Of a stretch of DNA of 64,000 bases, positions 18,687-29,817 are shown piece after piece. The stretch's first letter is position 1, and each line of letters starts with the position of its first letter. A program made the translations under genes and the position numbers. This DNA is from JACKBC01 sp041391125 (GTDB lineage Bacteria > Chloroflexota > Anaerolineae > Caldilineales > Caldilineaceae), in the NCBI GenBank assembly GCA_041391125.1, contig JAWKON010000046.1, forward strand, positions 1 through 64,000. The letters run 5' to 3'. The notes under the pieces were generated by a model, which was not told the origin of the DNA, ran no database searches, and saw only the letters and a list, made by a program, of their open reading frames with translations.

Positions 18687-19262
18687 CTGATTTGGCAAGC
18701 AGGAGGTTGATCAACAGATTACGCAGTTTTAGAGATTTTTAATCTTTTCTAATCTGTATGCGATCTGTTGATCAATTAATCTTGTAATCTTGGACCTGTT
18801 TCCTGATTTGGCAAGAAGGAGGTTGGTCAACAGATTACGCAGATTTCAGAGATTTTTTTAATCTTTCTAATCCGTGCAATCTGTTGATCAGCTTAATCTT
18901 TGTAATCTTGGACCTGTTTCCTGATTTGACAAAGAAGGAGGTTGATCAACAGATTACGCAGATTTCCAGGGATTTTTTTAATCTTTCTAATCCGTGCAAT
19001 CTGTTGATCAACCAATCTTGTAATCTTGGATCTGTTTCTGATTTGGCAAGAAGGAGGTTGATCAACGATTACGCAGATTTTAGGTGCCAATCTTTCTAAT
19101 CTGTGCAATCTGTTGATCAGCCAATCTTGTAATCTTGGACCTGTTTCCTGATTTGGCAAGAAGGAGGTTGATCAACAGATTACATGGATTTCAGGGATTT
19201 TCTAATCTTGTTAATCTGTGTAATCTGATGATCAGCCAATCTTTCAATCTTGGACCTGTTTC
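18687..19262. repeat. Five tandem ~115-bp repeats between sdhA and sdhB
   Basis: Units begin with CTGATTTGGCAAG at 18687, 18802, 18921, 19038 and 19148 (115, 119, 117, 110 and ~115 bp). Each contains AGGAGGTTGATCAACAGATT, an AT-rich middle with AATCTTTCTAATC, and the mirror AATCTGTTGATCA, so each unit can fold back on itself through a 13-bp stem. The copies differ by small substitutions and indels. The block fills the whole 599-bp sdhA-sdhB spacer. The same ATCAACAGATT/CAGATT module recurs singly near 43.3, 57.4 and 61.2 kb. Confidence 0.9.
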
Positions 19263-19263
19263 T

Positions 19264-21214
<1,951 letters not shown>

Positions 21215-21304
21215 GAAGAGTCAATCTCCTGTCATCGTTCTTTCATCGTTATTCGGAATAACCTCTGCACCTGACAAGATGACCGGATGACAAGGTGACC
21301 GTAC

Positions 21305-21410
21305 TTGTCGAAGTCACCCTGTCATCCTGTCATCCTGTCCTCCTATCATCCTGTCATCCTGCTCGGCGTCTTACATCATCTTGTCATCCTGTCATCTTGT
21401 CAAGGATTAT
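21305..21410. repeat. Low-complexity TCATCCTG repeat in the sdhC-sdhA spacer
   Basis: About a dozen imperfect copies of an 8-9-nt unit (TGTCATCC) occur in the 213-bp gap between sdhC and sdhA. No gene or clear ribosome-binding function is visible. Confidence 0.85.
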
Positions 21411-21427
21411 TCCGAACAATCTCTTTT

Positions 21428-22128
21428 TTACAGCGCCACAATCCCCAAGACCACGGCCAGCGGCGGCGGCAAAGCCCAGCGGCACCACAATGGCCAGCGC
21501 CGCTCAACAGGCGGATCATCGAACTGTATTCTTTGTTATTGAGACCCAATGTTTGGAACATGCTCCACACGCCGTGGTAAAGGTGCAGGCTCCAGCGATG
21601 AGGGCCAGATGGCTAAAGACAATGGCCGGTCCACCGCTAAAACCTGTCACCACATTATGATAAGCATCGCCGCGAATAAAATTATTGTGGATGCCGGGGA
21701 CGCCCCAGGTCAAATGGGCCAGGTGGAAGAGGACAAGAAGAAGATTGCAATGCCGCCCCAACGAATATAGAGCGAGGCAAAGGTGGCCTGCTGCACCGAT
21801 TTCTTTAAGCGCATAGTTCTTTGGGGCTTGCCTCCGCGCCTGCATAGAGAGGGTGACGGCTTGGCCCAAATGTGCGACAGCAGCGAAAAGATCAGCACTA
21901 CGCCGCGCTACAAAAAGCAGATGCCCGTGGCCAAAAACCGGCGCCCCAGTGAGCACAACCCTTCCGCATAGGCGTTAAAATATGCGGCGCCCTCAATATT
22001 TTCAGGTTCCCATACATATGAAATGTGACAAACCCCACCCAGATCAGCCCGGTGACGGCCAACAATCACCTTTTTGCCAATTGATGTGCCTGAGGGAAGA
22101 TTAATGACACCGTGGCACCAACACTCAT
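21428..22128 (-). CDS. sdhC: Succinate dehydrogenase cytochrome b subunit, type B (frameshifted)
   Basis: This membrane anchor of the complex binds haem b and quinone. ATG 22128 follows GAAGGA seven bases upstream. Pieces in successive frames include GATVSLIFPQAH, VTFHMYGNLKIF-like text around YFNAYAEGL, FSLLSHIWAKPS, RWGGIAIFFL, VLFHLAHLTWGVPGIHNNF and SHLALIAGACTF. They correspond to about five hydrophobic helices with histidines suited to haem ligation, as in the Bacillus/Wolinella-type subunit. The end is ALxVVLGIVAL at 21428. Corrected length is ~233 residues, normal for the family. There are at least three frame changes. First gene of the operon; the ~250 bp upstream are AT-rich and probably hold the promoter, diverging from selA. 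Confidence 0.8.
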
Positions 22129-22369
22129 AGACATTCCTTCTAAGTTGAATATTACACGTTGTATAGAGGCACAAACGAAGAATAATATATGATATAACAT
22201 CAGTTTACAGGCAGCTGGGGTCTGGTGCAAACTGTGGCGTGGTTGTATTGAACTCGCATTTGGAATATCATGGAATAGGTACAAATCAGTTGCAATTCCG
22301 AAAATTTGTTACTCCTATAGAGGAAGCGCCAAAAACAGTGATCCGTTTCAAGAGTTTTTCTTAAGCTGA

Positions 22370-22378
22370 TGGTATAAT
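22370..22378 (+). promoter_or_regulatory. Extended -10 promoter of selA
   Basis: TGGTATAAT ends seven bases before ATG 22386, nearly the same arrangement as at the PIN cassette (13148-13163). This points to leaderless or near-leaderless selA mRNA. Confidence 0.55.
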
Positions 22379-22385
22379 GCAGGAT

Positions 22386-23885
22386 ATGATGCCCGAACAA
22401 ATACCGCATCCAAATCAACCTATAAACGCTGCCGAACAGGCGCAAAACGGGCGTTCGCGGCAGGCCGAATTTCGCAAGCTGCCCGCCGTCGGCCGCTGCT
22501 GCTTGAGCCTACAATTGCGCTCCTTACCGCCGAACATGGCTTTTGCGACCGCCGTAACCAATGCCATCCGCGCTGCTGGACGCACAGCGCGCGCCATCGT
22601 CCGCGGCCACGCTGCGCCCGCCCTTGCCCGTCTGGCCGCGCTGGTGGACGCCTTTATTGCCGAGCGTAACACCTCATTGCGACCCGTCATCAATGCTACC
22701 GGCGTCATCATTCACACCAACTTGGGCCGCGCCCCGTTACGACGGGCTCGGCGCCAGGCTGTGCAGGCCATTACAGAACCCTATAGCAATCTCGAGTATG
22801 ATCTGTGGCGGCAGGCCGCGGCGCCGCTATGACCACGCCCGCGATCTGCTGTGCGAAAACCCAAACGGCGCTGAAGACGCCATTGTGGTCAACAACTGTG
22901 CCAGCGCCCTATATTTGGTGCTTATCTTTTGCCGTGATCTGGAAGTGATCATCAGCCGCGGCCAGCTTGTGGAGATTGGCGGCGGCTTCCGCATCCGGAT
23001 GTGCTGCGCCAGAGCGGCGCCGCCTGGTGGAAGTGGGGACCGCAACCGCACCCACGCCCGCGACTTTGCCGACTCCATCACCGCGGAAACATCTGCTCTG
23101 TGCGCGTTCATTCCAGCAATTTCCGCCAAATCGGCTTTGTCACCACCCCTGAATTGGGCGAATTGGTGACGATTGCCCGCCAATCGGCCGCACAAAATAG
23201 TGGTGCGCATGGTGCGGCGGCCTTGCCCATCGTCATTGATGATCTGGGCAGCGGCGCGCCGGCTGTTCGCCTGCGCCCTTTGGCCTGTTAGCCGAACCAA
23301 CGGCCCAGGAAAGTATTGCCGCCGGCGCCGACATCGTAACCTTTAGCGGCGACAAGCTGCTGGGCGGCCCCCAGGCGGGCATCATTGTGGGGCGGGCGGA
23401 ACTTATTGCCTGCGTGCGGCGTCACCCCCATGATGCGGGCGCTGCGTGTGGACAAGATGACGTTGGCCGCGCTGGAAGCCACCTTGCGCAGCTATCAGAA
23501 CGGGCAGGCGCTGCAAAGAGGTGCCCATCTGGCCTCGATCAGCGCACCCGACGGATGAAATGCAGGCGCTTGCCGCGGCCTGGAGTACGGCGTTGCAGAC
23601 GCACCACATCGTCCGCGGCTGCGTCGTGTGGGCAAAGCGCCATTGGTGGCGGCAACCTGCCGGGCGAGACGCTGCCCACCTATGTGCTGGCGCTCTCTGC
23701 CGAGGAGAATCTGCTGCCCCCCGGCCTGGTCACCAAGTGGGCCGCCAAGCTGCGCCAGCAGCCCGCCCGTGATCTGCCGCATTCAGGATGAACACCTGCT
23801 TTGCTCTTTGACCCGCGCACGGTGCTGCCCGCAGGAAGAGCCGCTGCTCCAAAGCATTTGGAACGTATATGCTGACAATAGTTGA
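22386..23885 (+). CDS. selA: L-seryl-tRNA(Sec) selenium transferase (frameshifted)
   Basis: This PLP enzyme converts seryl-tRNA(Sec) to selenocysteyl-tRNA(Sec) using selenophosphate. Starts at ATG 22386 or 22389 (MPEQIPHPN). The corrected reading gives RKLPAVGRLLLEPTIALLT, NTSLRPVINATGVIIHTNLG, NLEYDL, GAEDAIVVNNCASALYLVL, IVTFSGDKLLGGPQAGIIVG with the PLP-binding Lys at about 23.35 kb, RALRVDKMTLAALEATLRSY, GGGNLPGETLPTYVLAL and a C-terminus LLQSIWNVYADNS. Corrected length is ~500 residues, as usual. At least six single-base frame changes are present. The stop codon TGA is provided by the first bases of the structured repeat that follows. It implies selenocysteine use in this organism. No selB, selD or tRNA(Sec) is seen in the window. 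Confidence 0.87.
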
Positions 23886-23983
23886 CACACCCACCACCGG
23901 TTCAAACCGGTGGCTGATACGGAAAACCACGACCAAAAGCCGGTTTGCATTTGCAGACGCCGAATTGATTCGGTGGTGTCAAC
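23881..23983. repeat. Structured dispersed repeat, copy 1 (multi-hairpin, TTGACAC ends)
   Basis: The ends GTTGACAC and GTGTCAAC are complementary. Inside are CCACCGGTT/AACCGGTGG with a 2-nt loop, a degenerate central hairpin ending in GCCGGTTT, and GCCGAAT/ATTCGGT. The layout equals that of 39837-39935. It could fold as a closed multi-branched (cloverleaf-like) structure. Confidence 0.8.
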
Positions 23984-24001
23984 CTAATGAAGGACCGCCC
24001 A

Positions 24002-24835
24002 ATGCTGATCTTTCTTAAACTGGGCGGCTCGCTGATCACCGACAAGCGCCAGCCCGAAACGCCGCGGTTGGATGTGATCCAGCGGCTGGCCCACGAGATT
24101 GCCAAGCGCAGGTGATCGAATCAACGCTCAAGCTGGTGATTGGGAATGGCGCCGACGGCAGCTTTGGTCATCTGCACGCCAAACGGCACGGTACTCGCCA
24201 GGGTGTGCGCACGCCGGAAGAGTGGATGGGATTTGCCGCCACCGCCGACGCCGCTGCCCGGTTGACGCGTATGGTGGCGGCGGCGCTGCTGGCGGCGGGC
24301 GTTCCCGTTTGGGCATTCAGCCCAGCGCCACATTGCGCTGTGTGGATGGCGTGGTGGCGGATGGACCGGATTGGGCGGTGGCGCAGGCGCTGCAACGCAA
24401 TCTCGTCCGCGCTTTATTCATGGCGATGTGGCGCTGGACGATGTGCGGCGGCACGATTTGGCACCGAAGAAATTATGGCGTGGCTGAAGCGCGCCGTTTG
24501 CCTGCGTTGATGCCCGGCGGAGCTGCCAAAGCGGTGGTGCTGGCCGGTGAAGTGGACGGCATTTATACCGCCGATCCCTTACAGCACGCCGATGCGCCTC
24601 ATTCCACAAATTACGCCGCACTCGTTCGCCCAGGTGGCCAGCGGCCTAGGCGGCAACCACGGCGTCGACGTGACCGGCGGCATGGCGGCCAAGGTGGCCC
24701 AGGCGCTGCGCATGATTGAAAACCAACCGGGGCTGGAGGTCTCGTAGTGTGCAGCGGCCTGATCCCCGATAATATTGTCCAGGCGTGCAGCCAACGCATG
24801 CGCCCGGAACCTGTATTTTGGGAGATGGTTCATAG
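24002..24835 (+). CDS. ipk: Isopentenyl phosphate kinase (frameshifted)
   Basis: This amino-acid-kinase-fold enzyme phosphorylates isopentenyl phosphate to IPP in the alternative mevalonate pathway known from archaea and some Chloroflexota. The start is ATG 24002 (MLIFLKLGGSLITDKRQPET). Further marks are IGNGADGSFGHLHAKRHGT, which contains the family's catalytic His, then EEWMGFAATADAAARL, AVVLAGEVDGIYTADP and GLGGNHGVDVTGGMAAKV. The C-terminus reads SGLIPDNIVQA and then PGT after correction, stopping at 24835. Corrected length is ~277 residues against the usual ~260. At least four frame changes are present. Whether the enzyme could instead be a related uridylate- or glutamate-kinase-like protein is made unlikely by GSFGH plus the N-terminal LKLGGSLITDK. 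The spacer before rseP (24836-25082) holds palindromic GC-rich text and a -10 box. Confidence 0.82.
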
Positions 24836-25019
24836 GGTAGCGGAGAGCGCTGAGGGTGCATCCCACCGCGATGCCTCTCCCTGCTTTGGCACTTCAGCGC
24901 CAAAGCTGCCCCTCTCCACAAGGTGGAGAGGGACGCGGCGCACCCGCAGGGTGCAGAGCCGGGAGAGGCGACGCCCCCCGAGCGCTGAGAACCATTTGCA
25001 GGAAGAAGATGCCACCAAG

Positions 25020-25025
25020 TATAAT
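25020..25025 (+). promoter_or_regulatory. TATAAT -10 element upstream of rseP
   Basis: A consensus TATAAT in the context AAGTATAATGCTG lies about 58 bp before the rseP ATG. It could drive the whole 25-33.5 kb cluster. Confidence 0.45.
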
Positions 25026-25082
25026 GCTGCACGTTGCGTGTATTGGACCGGCCTCGGCCGGCAGGGAAGGATTTGATTTAAT

Positions 25083-26444
25083 ATGTTGGTAACCATTGTT
25101 TCGTTTGTGCTGGTTTTGGGTGTGCTCGTCTTTTTCCACGAGTTGGGCCACTATTGGGTGGCGCGTCGCAACGGCATTGTGGTGGAAGAATTCGGCATGG
25201 GGTATCCGCCGCGCTTGGTGAAGCTCTTCACCTATGACGGCACCGATTTTACCATCAACCTGATCCCGTTTGGCGGTTTTGCCCGCATGAAGGGGGAAGA
25301 TGCCGGTGATATGTCGCCCGGTTCGTTTAACGGCGCCGGGAAAGGCGCGCGGGCGGCCACGCTGATTGCCGGGCCGTTTATGAATGCGCTGTTGGCGATT
25401 GTACTCTTTGCCGGCAGCTTTATGGCCGGTTTCCCGGCGCCGGTGGCCTATGCGCAAATTGCTGATAACGCGCCGACATCCGAGCTGAGCGCGCTCGGTT
25501 TACAGCCCGGCGATATTGTGCTCAAACGCAACGAGGAAGCGCTGCTCATGCCGGTGACGCCGGATGCCGATTATACCGTGATGGCGCGCAATAATAGGGC
25601 CGCTGCTAATGGGGCGGAGCAGACGCTGTTGATAAGCCGCAATGATGAAATCCTGCCGCTTTCGATTCCGACGGATGTGGATGTGGAAGCGCTGCTCAAA
25701 CGCGTCTCCTACGTACCGATTCTGTTTACGAAAGTTACATTGGTGGCGGAGGATAGCCCGGCATCGCAAGCTCAATTGCAGCCCGATGATATTTTTTATA
25801 AGGTCAACGACACAATTGTCACTCCCGACCACCTGCTGACCGAACTGGTCAAGAATAACGCCGGCAGCCCCACCGATGTAACGCTTTTACGCGGCGACCA
25901 GTGGGTGACCGTCAACATGACGCCCCGCGTGGACCCGCCGCCTGGGCAGGGCTCGCTGGGCGTGGGTATTGATGGCCTGACGCAACTGGCCCGGCAGCCC
26001 TTGTTGAGCGCTACGCTCGAAGGTGTGCGCAGCACATTTGAATATTTTGCCCTGGTTTTACAACTGCCCTTTATGCTGATTTCGGGCCAGATGGCGCCCG
26101 CCGATGCTGAACTGACAGGGCCGGTAGGTATTGCCGGGATGGTGGGTGACGCAACCCGCGCCACGATTAATACAGGTTTGCTTTTTCCCATTCTGCGTCT
26201 TTCAGCCATTTTGAGCGCGGCGCTGGCCGTGACCAATCTGCTGCCGCTGCCGGCGCTGGATGGTGGTCGTCTGCTATTCATCATTATTGAAACCGTGCGC
26301 GGTCGCCGGGTTAGCCCGGAGCGCGAAGGTTTTGTCCACATGGTGGGCTATGTGCTGCTGCTGGGTTTGATCGTGTTTATCACGGTGCGCGATATTAGCT
26401 CGGTCCGTCAGGGTATCGACTGGATATCCATATTGGGTCAATAG
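25083..26444 (+). CDS. rseP: Site-2 zinc metalloprotease RseP/RIP family
   Basis: This 453-residue intramembrane protease releases membrane-bound regulators or cleaves leftover signal peptides. Zinc ligands are His19 and His23 around catalytic Glu20 (FFHELGHYW) in the first membrane helix. The third ligand is Asp393 in NLLPLPALDGGRLLF. GGFARMKGED at 64-73 is the conserved membrane-reentrant loop segment. Two PDZ domains appear to lie at about 123-195 and 220-282. Other membrane segments are near 93-116, 366-392 and 410-428. The gene is intact, which contrasts with the upstream stretch. It heads a same-strand cluster of envelope-associated genes. Confidence 0.93.
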   Translation: MLVTIVSFVLVLGVLVFFHELGHYWVARRNGIVVEEFGMGYPPRLVKLFTYDGTDFTINLIPFGGFARMKGEDAGDMSPGSFNGAGKGARAATLIAGPFMNALLAIVLFAGSFMAGFPAPVAYAQIADNAPTSELSALGLQPGDIVLKRNEEALLMPVTPDADYTVMARNNRAAANGAEQTLLISRNDEILPLSIPTDVDVEALLKRVSYVPILFTKVTLVAEDSPASQAQLQPDDIFYKVNDTIVTPDHLLTELVKNNAGSPTDVTLLRGDQWVTVNMTPRVDPPPGQGSLGVGIDGLTQLARQPLLSATLEGVRSTFEYFALVLQLPFMLISGQMAPADAELTGPVGIAGMVGDATRATINTGLLFPILRLSAILSAALAVTNLLPLPALDGGRLLFIIIETVRGRRVSPEREGFVHMVGYVLLLGLIVFITVRDISSVRQGIDWISILGQ

Positions 26445-26523
26445 GTTTACCCGTAACTAAGTTCCCTTGCTGGCCCTTCCCTTGCGCAGAGGGCTAGTGA
26501 GGGAACTCTATCTAACTTATTCG

Positions 26524-28200
26524 ATGTCTAACTTACCCGTTAACTATGCACCGCCGCCGGAAAAGGATGAAATTCCGGTTCAACAAAAGAAGATTCGCTG
26601 CCGGCAATGTGGCCGGCGCGCCTATGAAAACCTGGTGATCTGCCCCCACTGTGGCCGCGAATTGCACCCGGCGGCCCCGCGCTGGCTGGTGTGGGGCGTG
26701 CCGGCGGTGATTGCCGCCCTCTTTTTATTGGTGCTTACCGGTGTGGGCGGCGGCAACCCGTTGGACGGCGTAGTCGCCGGTTTAGAGAGCGGCTGGGCGG
26801 CCATTTCCGCTTTTGGCGCCAAGATTGAACCGCGCATCACTGTGGGCGGCGTCCCCAATGCTGAGCCGGTCCCGTCGCTCAACCAGCAGCCGCAGTCCGC
26901 CGCCGTGGCCGTGATGCCCACGGCCACAGCGGCCCAAGCCGAAAGCGTGGCCGTTGTCAACGTGGCTGTGGAAGGCGCCCAGGATGCCCAGCCGGTGGTC
27001 GAAAATGCCCAGCCAACATCGCCCCCGGATGCGGCCGGCGAACCGGCGGTGCAGATAGAGGCGCCCACGCCGACGGCCACCTTCACACCGCTGCCCACCA
27101 ATACTCCTGAACCGCCAACCCCTTCGCCCACCGCCACCAATACGCCGGAAGAGCCCACATCTGTTGCCGTAGCTACCGTGGCGATCAGCGCCACAGCGGC
27201 GAGCGCACAGGCCGGCAGCCAGACCAGTTTGACCGTTTCGAATATTCGCGCCACCAGTGTCGCCTTGACCAAAACTGTGATCGCGGCCTCGCCACCCACC
27301 ACCACACCCACGCCATTGGCTACCAACACATTGGCGCCCACGCAGACCAGCGCCGCCACCAATACACCTACGCAACCGGCGTTGCCCACGGCCACGGCTA
27401 CTTTTTCACCAACGCCGGCGCCCACCGCCACGGCGACGCCAGCATTTATCACCTATTCAATTCGCAGTGGTGATACGTTATTGGCTATCGCTGACCGTTA
27501 CGACAGCACCGTACGTGAATTGATGGACATCAACGGCATGAGCGAAGAGGATGTGCGCCGGCTGCGCGTGGGGCAGGAAATCAAGCTGCCGGCGCCGCCG
27601 ACGAGCGCTGGTCCAGCCGATAGTGCCGCGCCCTCGCCCACTCCGTTTACCTATGTGATCAAGGCGGGCGATCTGCCGGCCACCATTGCGCAGCAATTTG
27701 GCATTACAGTGGATGCGCTGTTGGCGGCCAACAATCTTTCGCGACAGGATGTGACGCGCCTGCGCATTGGCCAGGTGCTGAACATCCCGACTGGGTCGGC
27801 GGCGAATGGGCCGGCCCCCGTTGCCAACACCGGGTCCACCAGCGGCAATTACCGGCTGGATGCGCCGACCCTGCGCAGCCCGGAAAGCGGCACGCCCATG
27901 AGCTGTTCGGCGCGCGACAGCTTGGTCTGGAATGGGGTGCCCTTTATGGCGCCAGCCGATCAATATGTGCTGCATTTGGGCTTTGTGTCCAATGTGGCGC
28001 AAAATGGTGAACAGTCGGTTACATGGATTTTGGAGCTGATTCGCGAGCAGAGCCGCACCTCGTGGGATTTGGACAGCGATTACTGTTCGCTGGCCCCGCA
28101 GCAGTTTGGGCGACAGTGGCGCTGGTATGTGCAGGTGATTGATGAAAATGGCAACCCGGTCAGCCCGCCCAGTGATATTTGGGCTTTTAGCTGGAATTAA
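26524..28200 (+). CDS. Zinc-ribbon, single-pass membrane protein with two LysM domains
   Basis: This 558-residue protein probably spans the membrane and binds peptidoglycan or glycans outside. A zinc ribbon (Cys26, Cys29, Cys40, Cys43) sits at the cytoplasmic N-terminus, followed by a membrane helix at about 54-73. A ~230-residue Pro/Thr/Ala linker (repeated TPTATxTP-like motifs) leads to LysM domains at about 308-357 (YSIRSGDTLLAIADRYDST) and 376-424 (YVIKAGDLPATIAQQFGIT). A C-terminal beta-rich domain of ~120 residues has two cysteines that could pair. ATG 26524 is chosen because it starts right before the zinc ribbon; the in-frame start at 26467 would add hydrophobic sequence read from a palindromic spacer. 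Ribosome-binding site is weak. Intracellular ribbon plus external LysM suggests a sensing or scaffold role, which is inference. Confidence 0.8.
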   Translation: MSNLPVNYAPPPEKDEIPVQQKKIRCRQCGRRAYENLVICPHCGRELHPAAPRWLVWGVPAVIAALFLLVLTGVGGGNPLDGVVAGLESGWAAISAFGAKIEPRITVGGVPNAEPVPSLNQQPQSAAVAVMPTATAAQAESVAVVNVAVEGAQDAQPVVENAQPTSPPDAAGEPAVQIEAPTPTATFTPLPTNTPEPPTPSPTATNTPEEPTSVAVATVAISATAASAQAGSQTSLTVSNIRATSVALTKTVIAASPPTTTPTPLATNTLAPTQTSAATNTPTQPALPTATATFSPTPAPTATATPAFITYSIRSGDTLLAIADRYDSTVRELMDINGMSEEDVRRLRVGQEIKLPAPPTSAGPADSAAPSPTPFTYVIKAGDLPATIAQQFGITVDALLAANNLSRQDVTRLRIGQVLNIPTGSAANGPAPVANTGSTSGNYRLDAPTLRSPESGTPMSCSARDSLVWNGVPFMAPADQYVLHLGFVSNVAQNGEQSVTWILELIREQSRTSWDLDSDYCSLAPQQFGRQWRWYVQVIDENGNPVSPPSDIWAFSWN

Positions 28201-28205
28201 ACCTA

Positions 28206-29444
28206 ATGCGATCCAATATGCAAAACCCCAACGATTTTAACGATCAGGATTACGACGAGCCAGAGGATGAATGGGATGTGGACTTTGATAGCTTGGATGA
28301 CGATGCGGATCCCGATCTGGCTGACGAAGATATTGACTATCTGATCGAGGATCTGGCCGACGGCGCTCCCTTTGACGAGTTGGATGACGATGAACTGTTG
28401 GCCTCTGTGGGCGCGTCCGAGCCGCCCATGCTGCGTCTAGAGCGGGTGCTGACGGCGCTGATCACGCAGCCCGGTCAGCTTGATGCGCACGACATTTTTG
28501 CGCTGTCCGACCTGTCGCGCGCAGGCGCGGCGGCTGTACGCGCCAAGTGGACAGCTATTCCGGTCGAGCGGCGACGTGGGCTGGTGCATCAATTGGTCGA
28601 GCTGGCCGCAGACGATCTGGATATTCACCTGGGCCAGTTGTTGCGGATTGCCATCAAGGATGAGGACGCCAAGGTGCGCGCGGCCGCTGTACAGGGCCTT
28701 TGGGAAGAGACGGCGCCGGATCTGATTGGCGAATTTGTGCAAATTTTGAATCACGACTCTGTGCCTGACGTGCGGGCGGCGGCGGCTCAGGCATTGGGGT
28801 CGTACATTCTGGCCGGTGAGCTGGAAGAGCTGGATGCCGCGCTGGCCATGCGCGTGGAGAACGCGCTGCTGGCCGTTTTGGAGAACCCCGATGAAGATCT
28901 GACGGTGCAATGCCGCGCATTGGAGAGCATTGCCTTTTCGGGCGAAATTGGCGTGCGCCAACTGATTGAGGATGCCTACTACGCACCCGATGATGAGATG
29001 CGCGTTAGCGCGCTAGTCGCCATGGGGCGCAGCGCCGATGTGCGCTGGCGCGGCCTGGTGCGCGCCGAGCTGCAAAACCCCGCCGTGGAAATGCGCCGGC
29101 AAGCCGCCATTGCCACCGGTGAACTCGAGGCCCGCGTCGCCTTGCCCGATCTGCTGGCGCTGCTTTCCGACCCGGAACCCTCGGTACGCATGGCTGCCAT
29201 TTTTGCGCTGGGTCGCATTGGCGGCAAAGACGCCGTAGACGCGCTGCAAACCGTGCTGATCGGTGACGAGGCCGAAGAGGCCGCTGCCGCCGAGCTGGCG
29301 TTGGAGGAGATGTCGTTCTATGCCGATCCTGAGGCGGTGTCGCTCTTTGACGAGCGGCTGGATGAAGATGCCGACTGGGACGACGATCCGCTGGACGACT
29401 GGTACGACAGCGACGAATTGGACCTGGGCGATTACGAAGAGTAA
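28206..29444 (+). CDS. HEAT-repeat protein with acidic ends
   Basis: This 412-residue soluble protein lies 5 bp after the LysM gene. The first ~75 residues are Asp/Glu-rich. HEAT-like helical pairs occupy about 100-370 (VRAAAVQGLWEETAPDLIGE, VRAAAAQALGSYILAGELEE, VRMAAIFALGRIGGKDAVDA), and the last ~50 residues are again strongly acidic (DEDADWDDDPLDDWYDSDEL). HEAT arrays are protein-interaction scaffolds. No catalytic motif is visible. Conserved spacing with the following small gene indicates one operon. ATG 28206 gives MRSNMQNPNDF; ATG 28218 is equally possible. Confidence 0.75.
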   Translation: MRSNMQNPNDFNDQDYDEPEDEWDVDFDSLDDDADPDLADEDIDYLIEDLADGAPFDELDDDELLASVGASEPPMLRLERVLTALITQPGQLDAHDIFALSDLSRAGAAAVRAKWTAIPVERRRGLVHQLVELAADDLDIHLGQLLRIAIKDEDAKVRAAAVQGLWEETAPDLIGEFVQILNHDSVPDVRAAAAQALGSYILAGELEELDAALAMRVENALLAVLENPDEDLTVQCRALESIAFSGEIGVRQLIEDAYYAPDDEMRVSALVAMGRSADVRWRGLVRAELQNPAVEMRRQAAIATGELEARVALPDLLALLSDPEPSVRMAAIFALGRIGGKDAVDALQTVLIGDEAEEAAAAELALEEMSFYADPEAVSLFDERLDEDADWDDDPLDDWYDSDELDLGDYEE

Positions 29445-29452
29445 AAGTACCT

Positions 29453-29794
29453 GTGAATCTGAAGCTGAAGCGGTTGGTGCGCACACATAGTTCCGAGCAA
29501 TACGCCCTGTTCGATCTGGACCAGTTGGACCAGCAGCGGCAGCCCATGACCATTGGCAAGCTGGACATGCACTTTACGGGGGAAGGCGTCTACGGTACGG
29601 TGCTCTTTTGGGATGATGCGTCACGCCGGCTGCAGCCCGAGCAGCGCCGCAAGTTTATTCATGCCCTGCTGGAGGAGCTATCGCAGCCCATGGGCGTGCC
29701 CAACGAATATGTGATCGAATTTTTCGTCCCGTCACTGGATAGCTATGAAGTCTTTCACAACGTGGATGAAGAAGCGCTGGATGATGAGGAATAG
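29453..29794 (+). CDS. Conserved hypothetical protein, 113 residues
   Basis: A small soluble protein starting at GTG 29453, 8 bp after the HEAT gene. It has an alpha/beta pattern: FDLDQLDQQRQPMTIGKLDM, GEGVYGTVLFWDD, RRKFIHALLEELSQPMGVPN, YVIEFFVPSLDSYEVFHNV, and an acidic tail. I do not recognise a domain. Position inside the tight cluster suggests a job linked with the HEAT and TPR proteins. Confidence 0.65.
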   Translation: MNLKLKRLVRTHSSEQYALFDLDQLDQQRQPMTIGKLDMHFTGEGVYGTVLFWDDASRRLQPEQRRKFIHALLEELSQPMGVPNEYVIEFFVPSLDSYEVFHNVDEEALDDEE

Positions 29795-29817
29795 AACACT
29801 GATTTGACGGATTGGAT

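Noticed and set aside
18687..19262. Tandem repeats as a possible CRISPR array
   Set aside because: Units are ~115 bp and similar along their whole length, with no unique spacers of constant size and no cas genes.
23881..23983. Structured repeat as a tRNA gene
   Set aside because: The helices have 2-nt loops and no anticodon or T-loop consensus; a similar copy lies at 39837-39935, so it is a repeat rather than a tRNA.
26622..27452. 276-codon minus-strand frame rich in Val/Gly/Ala
   Set aside because: Antisense of the Pro/Thr-rich linker of the LysM protein; low-complexity shadow.
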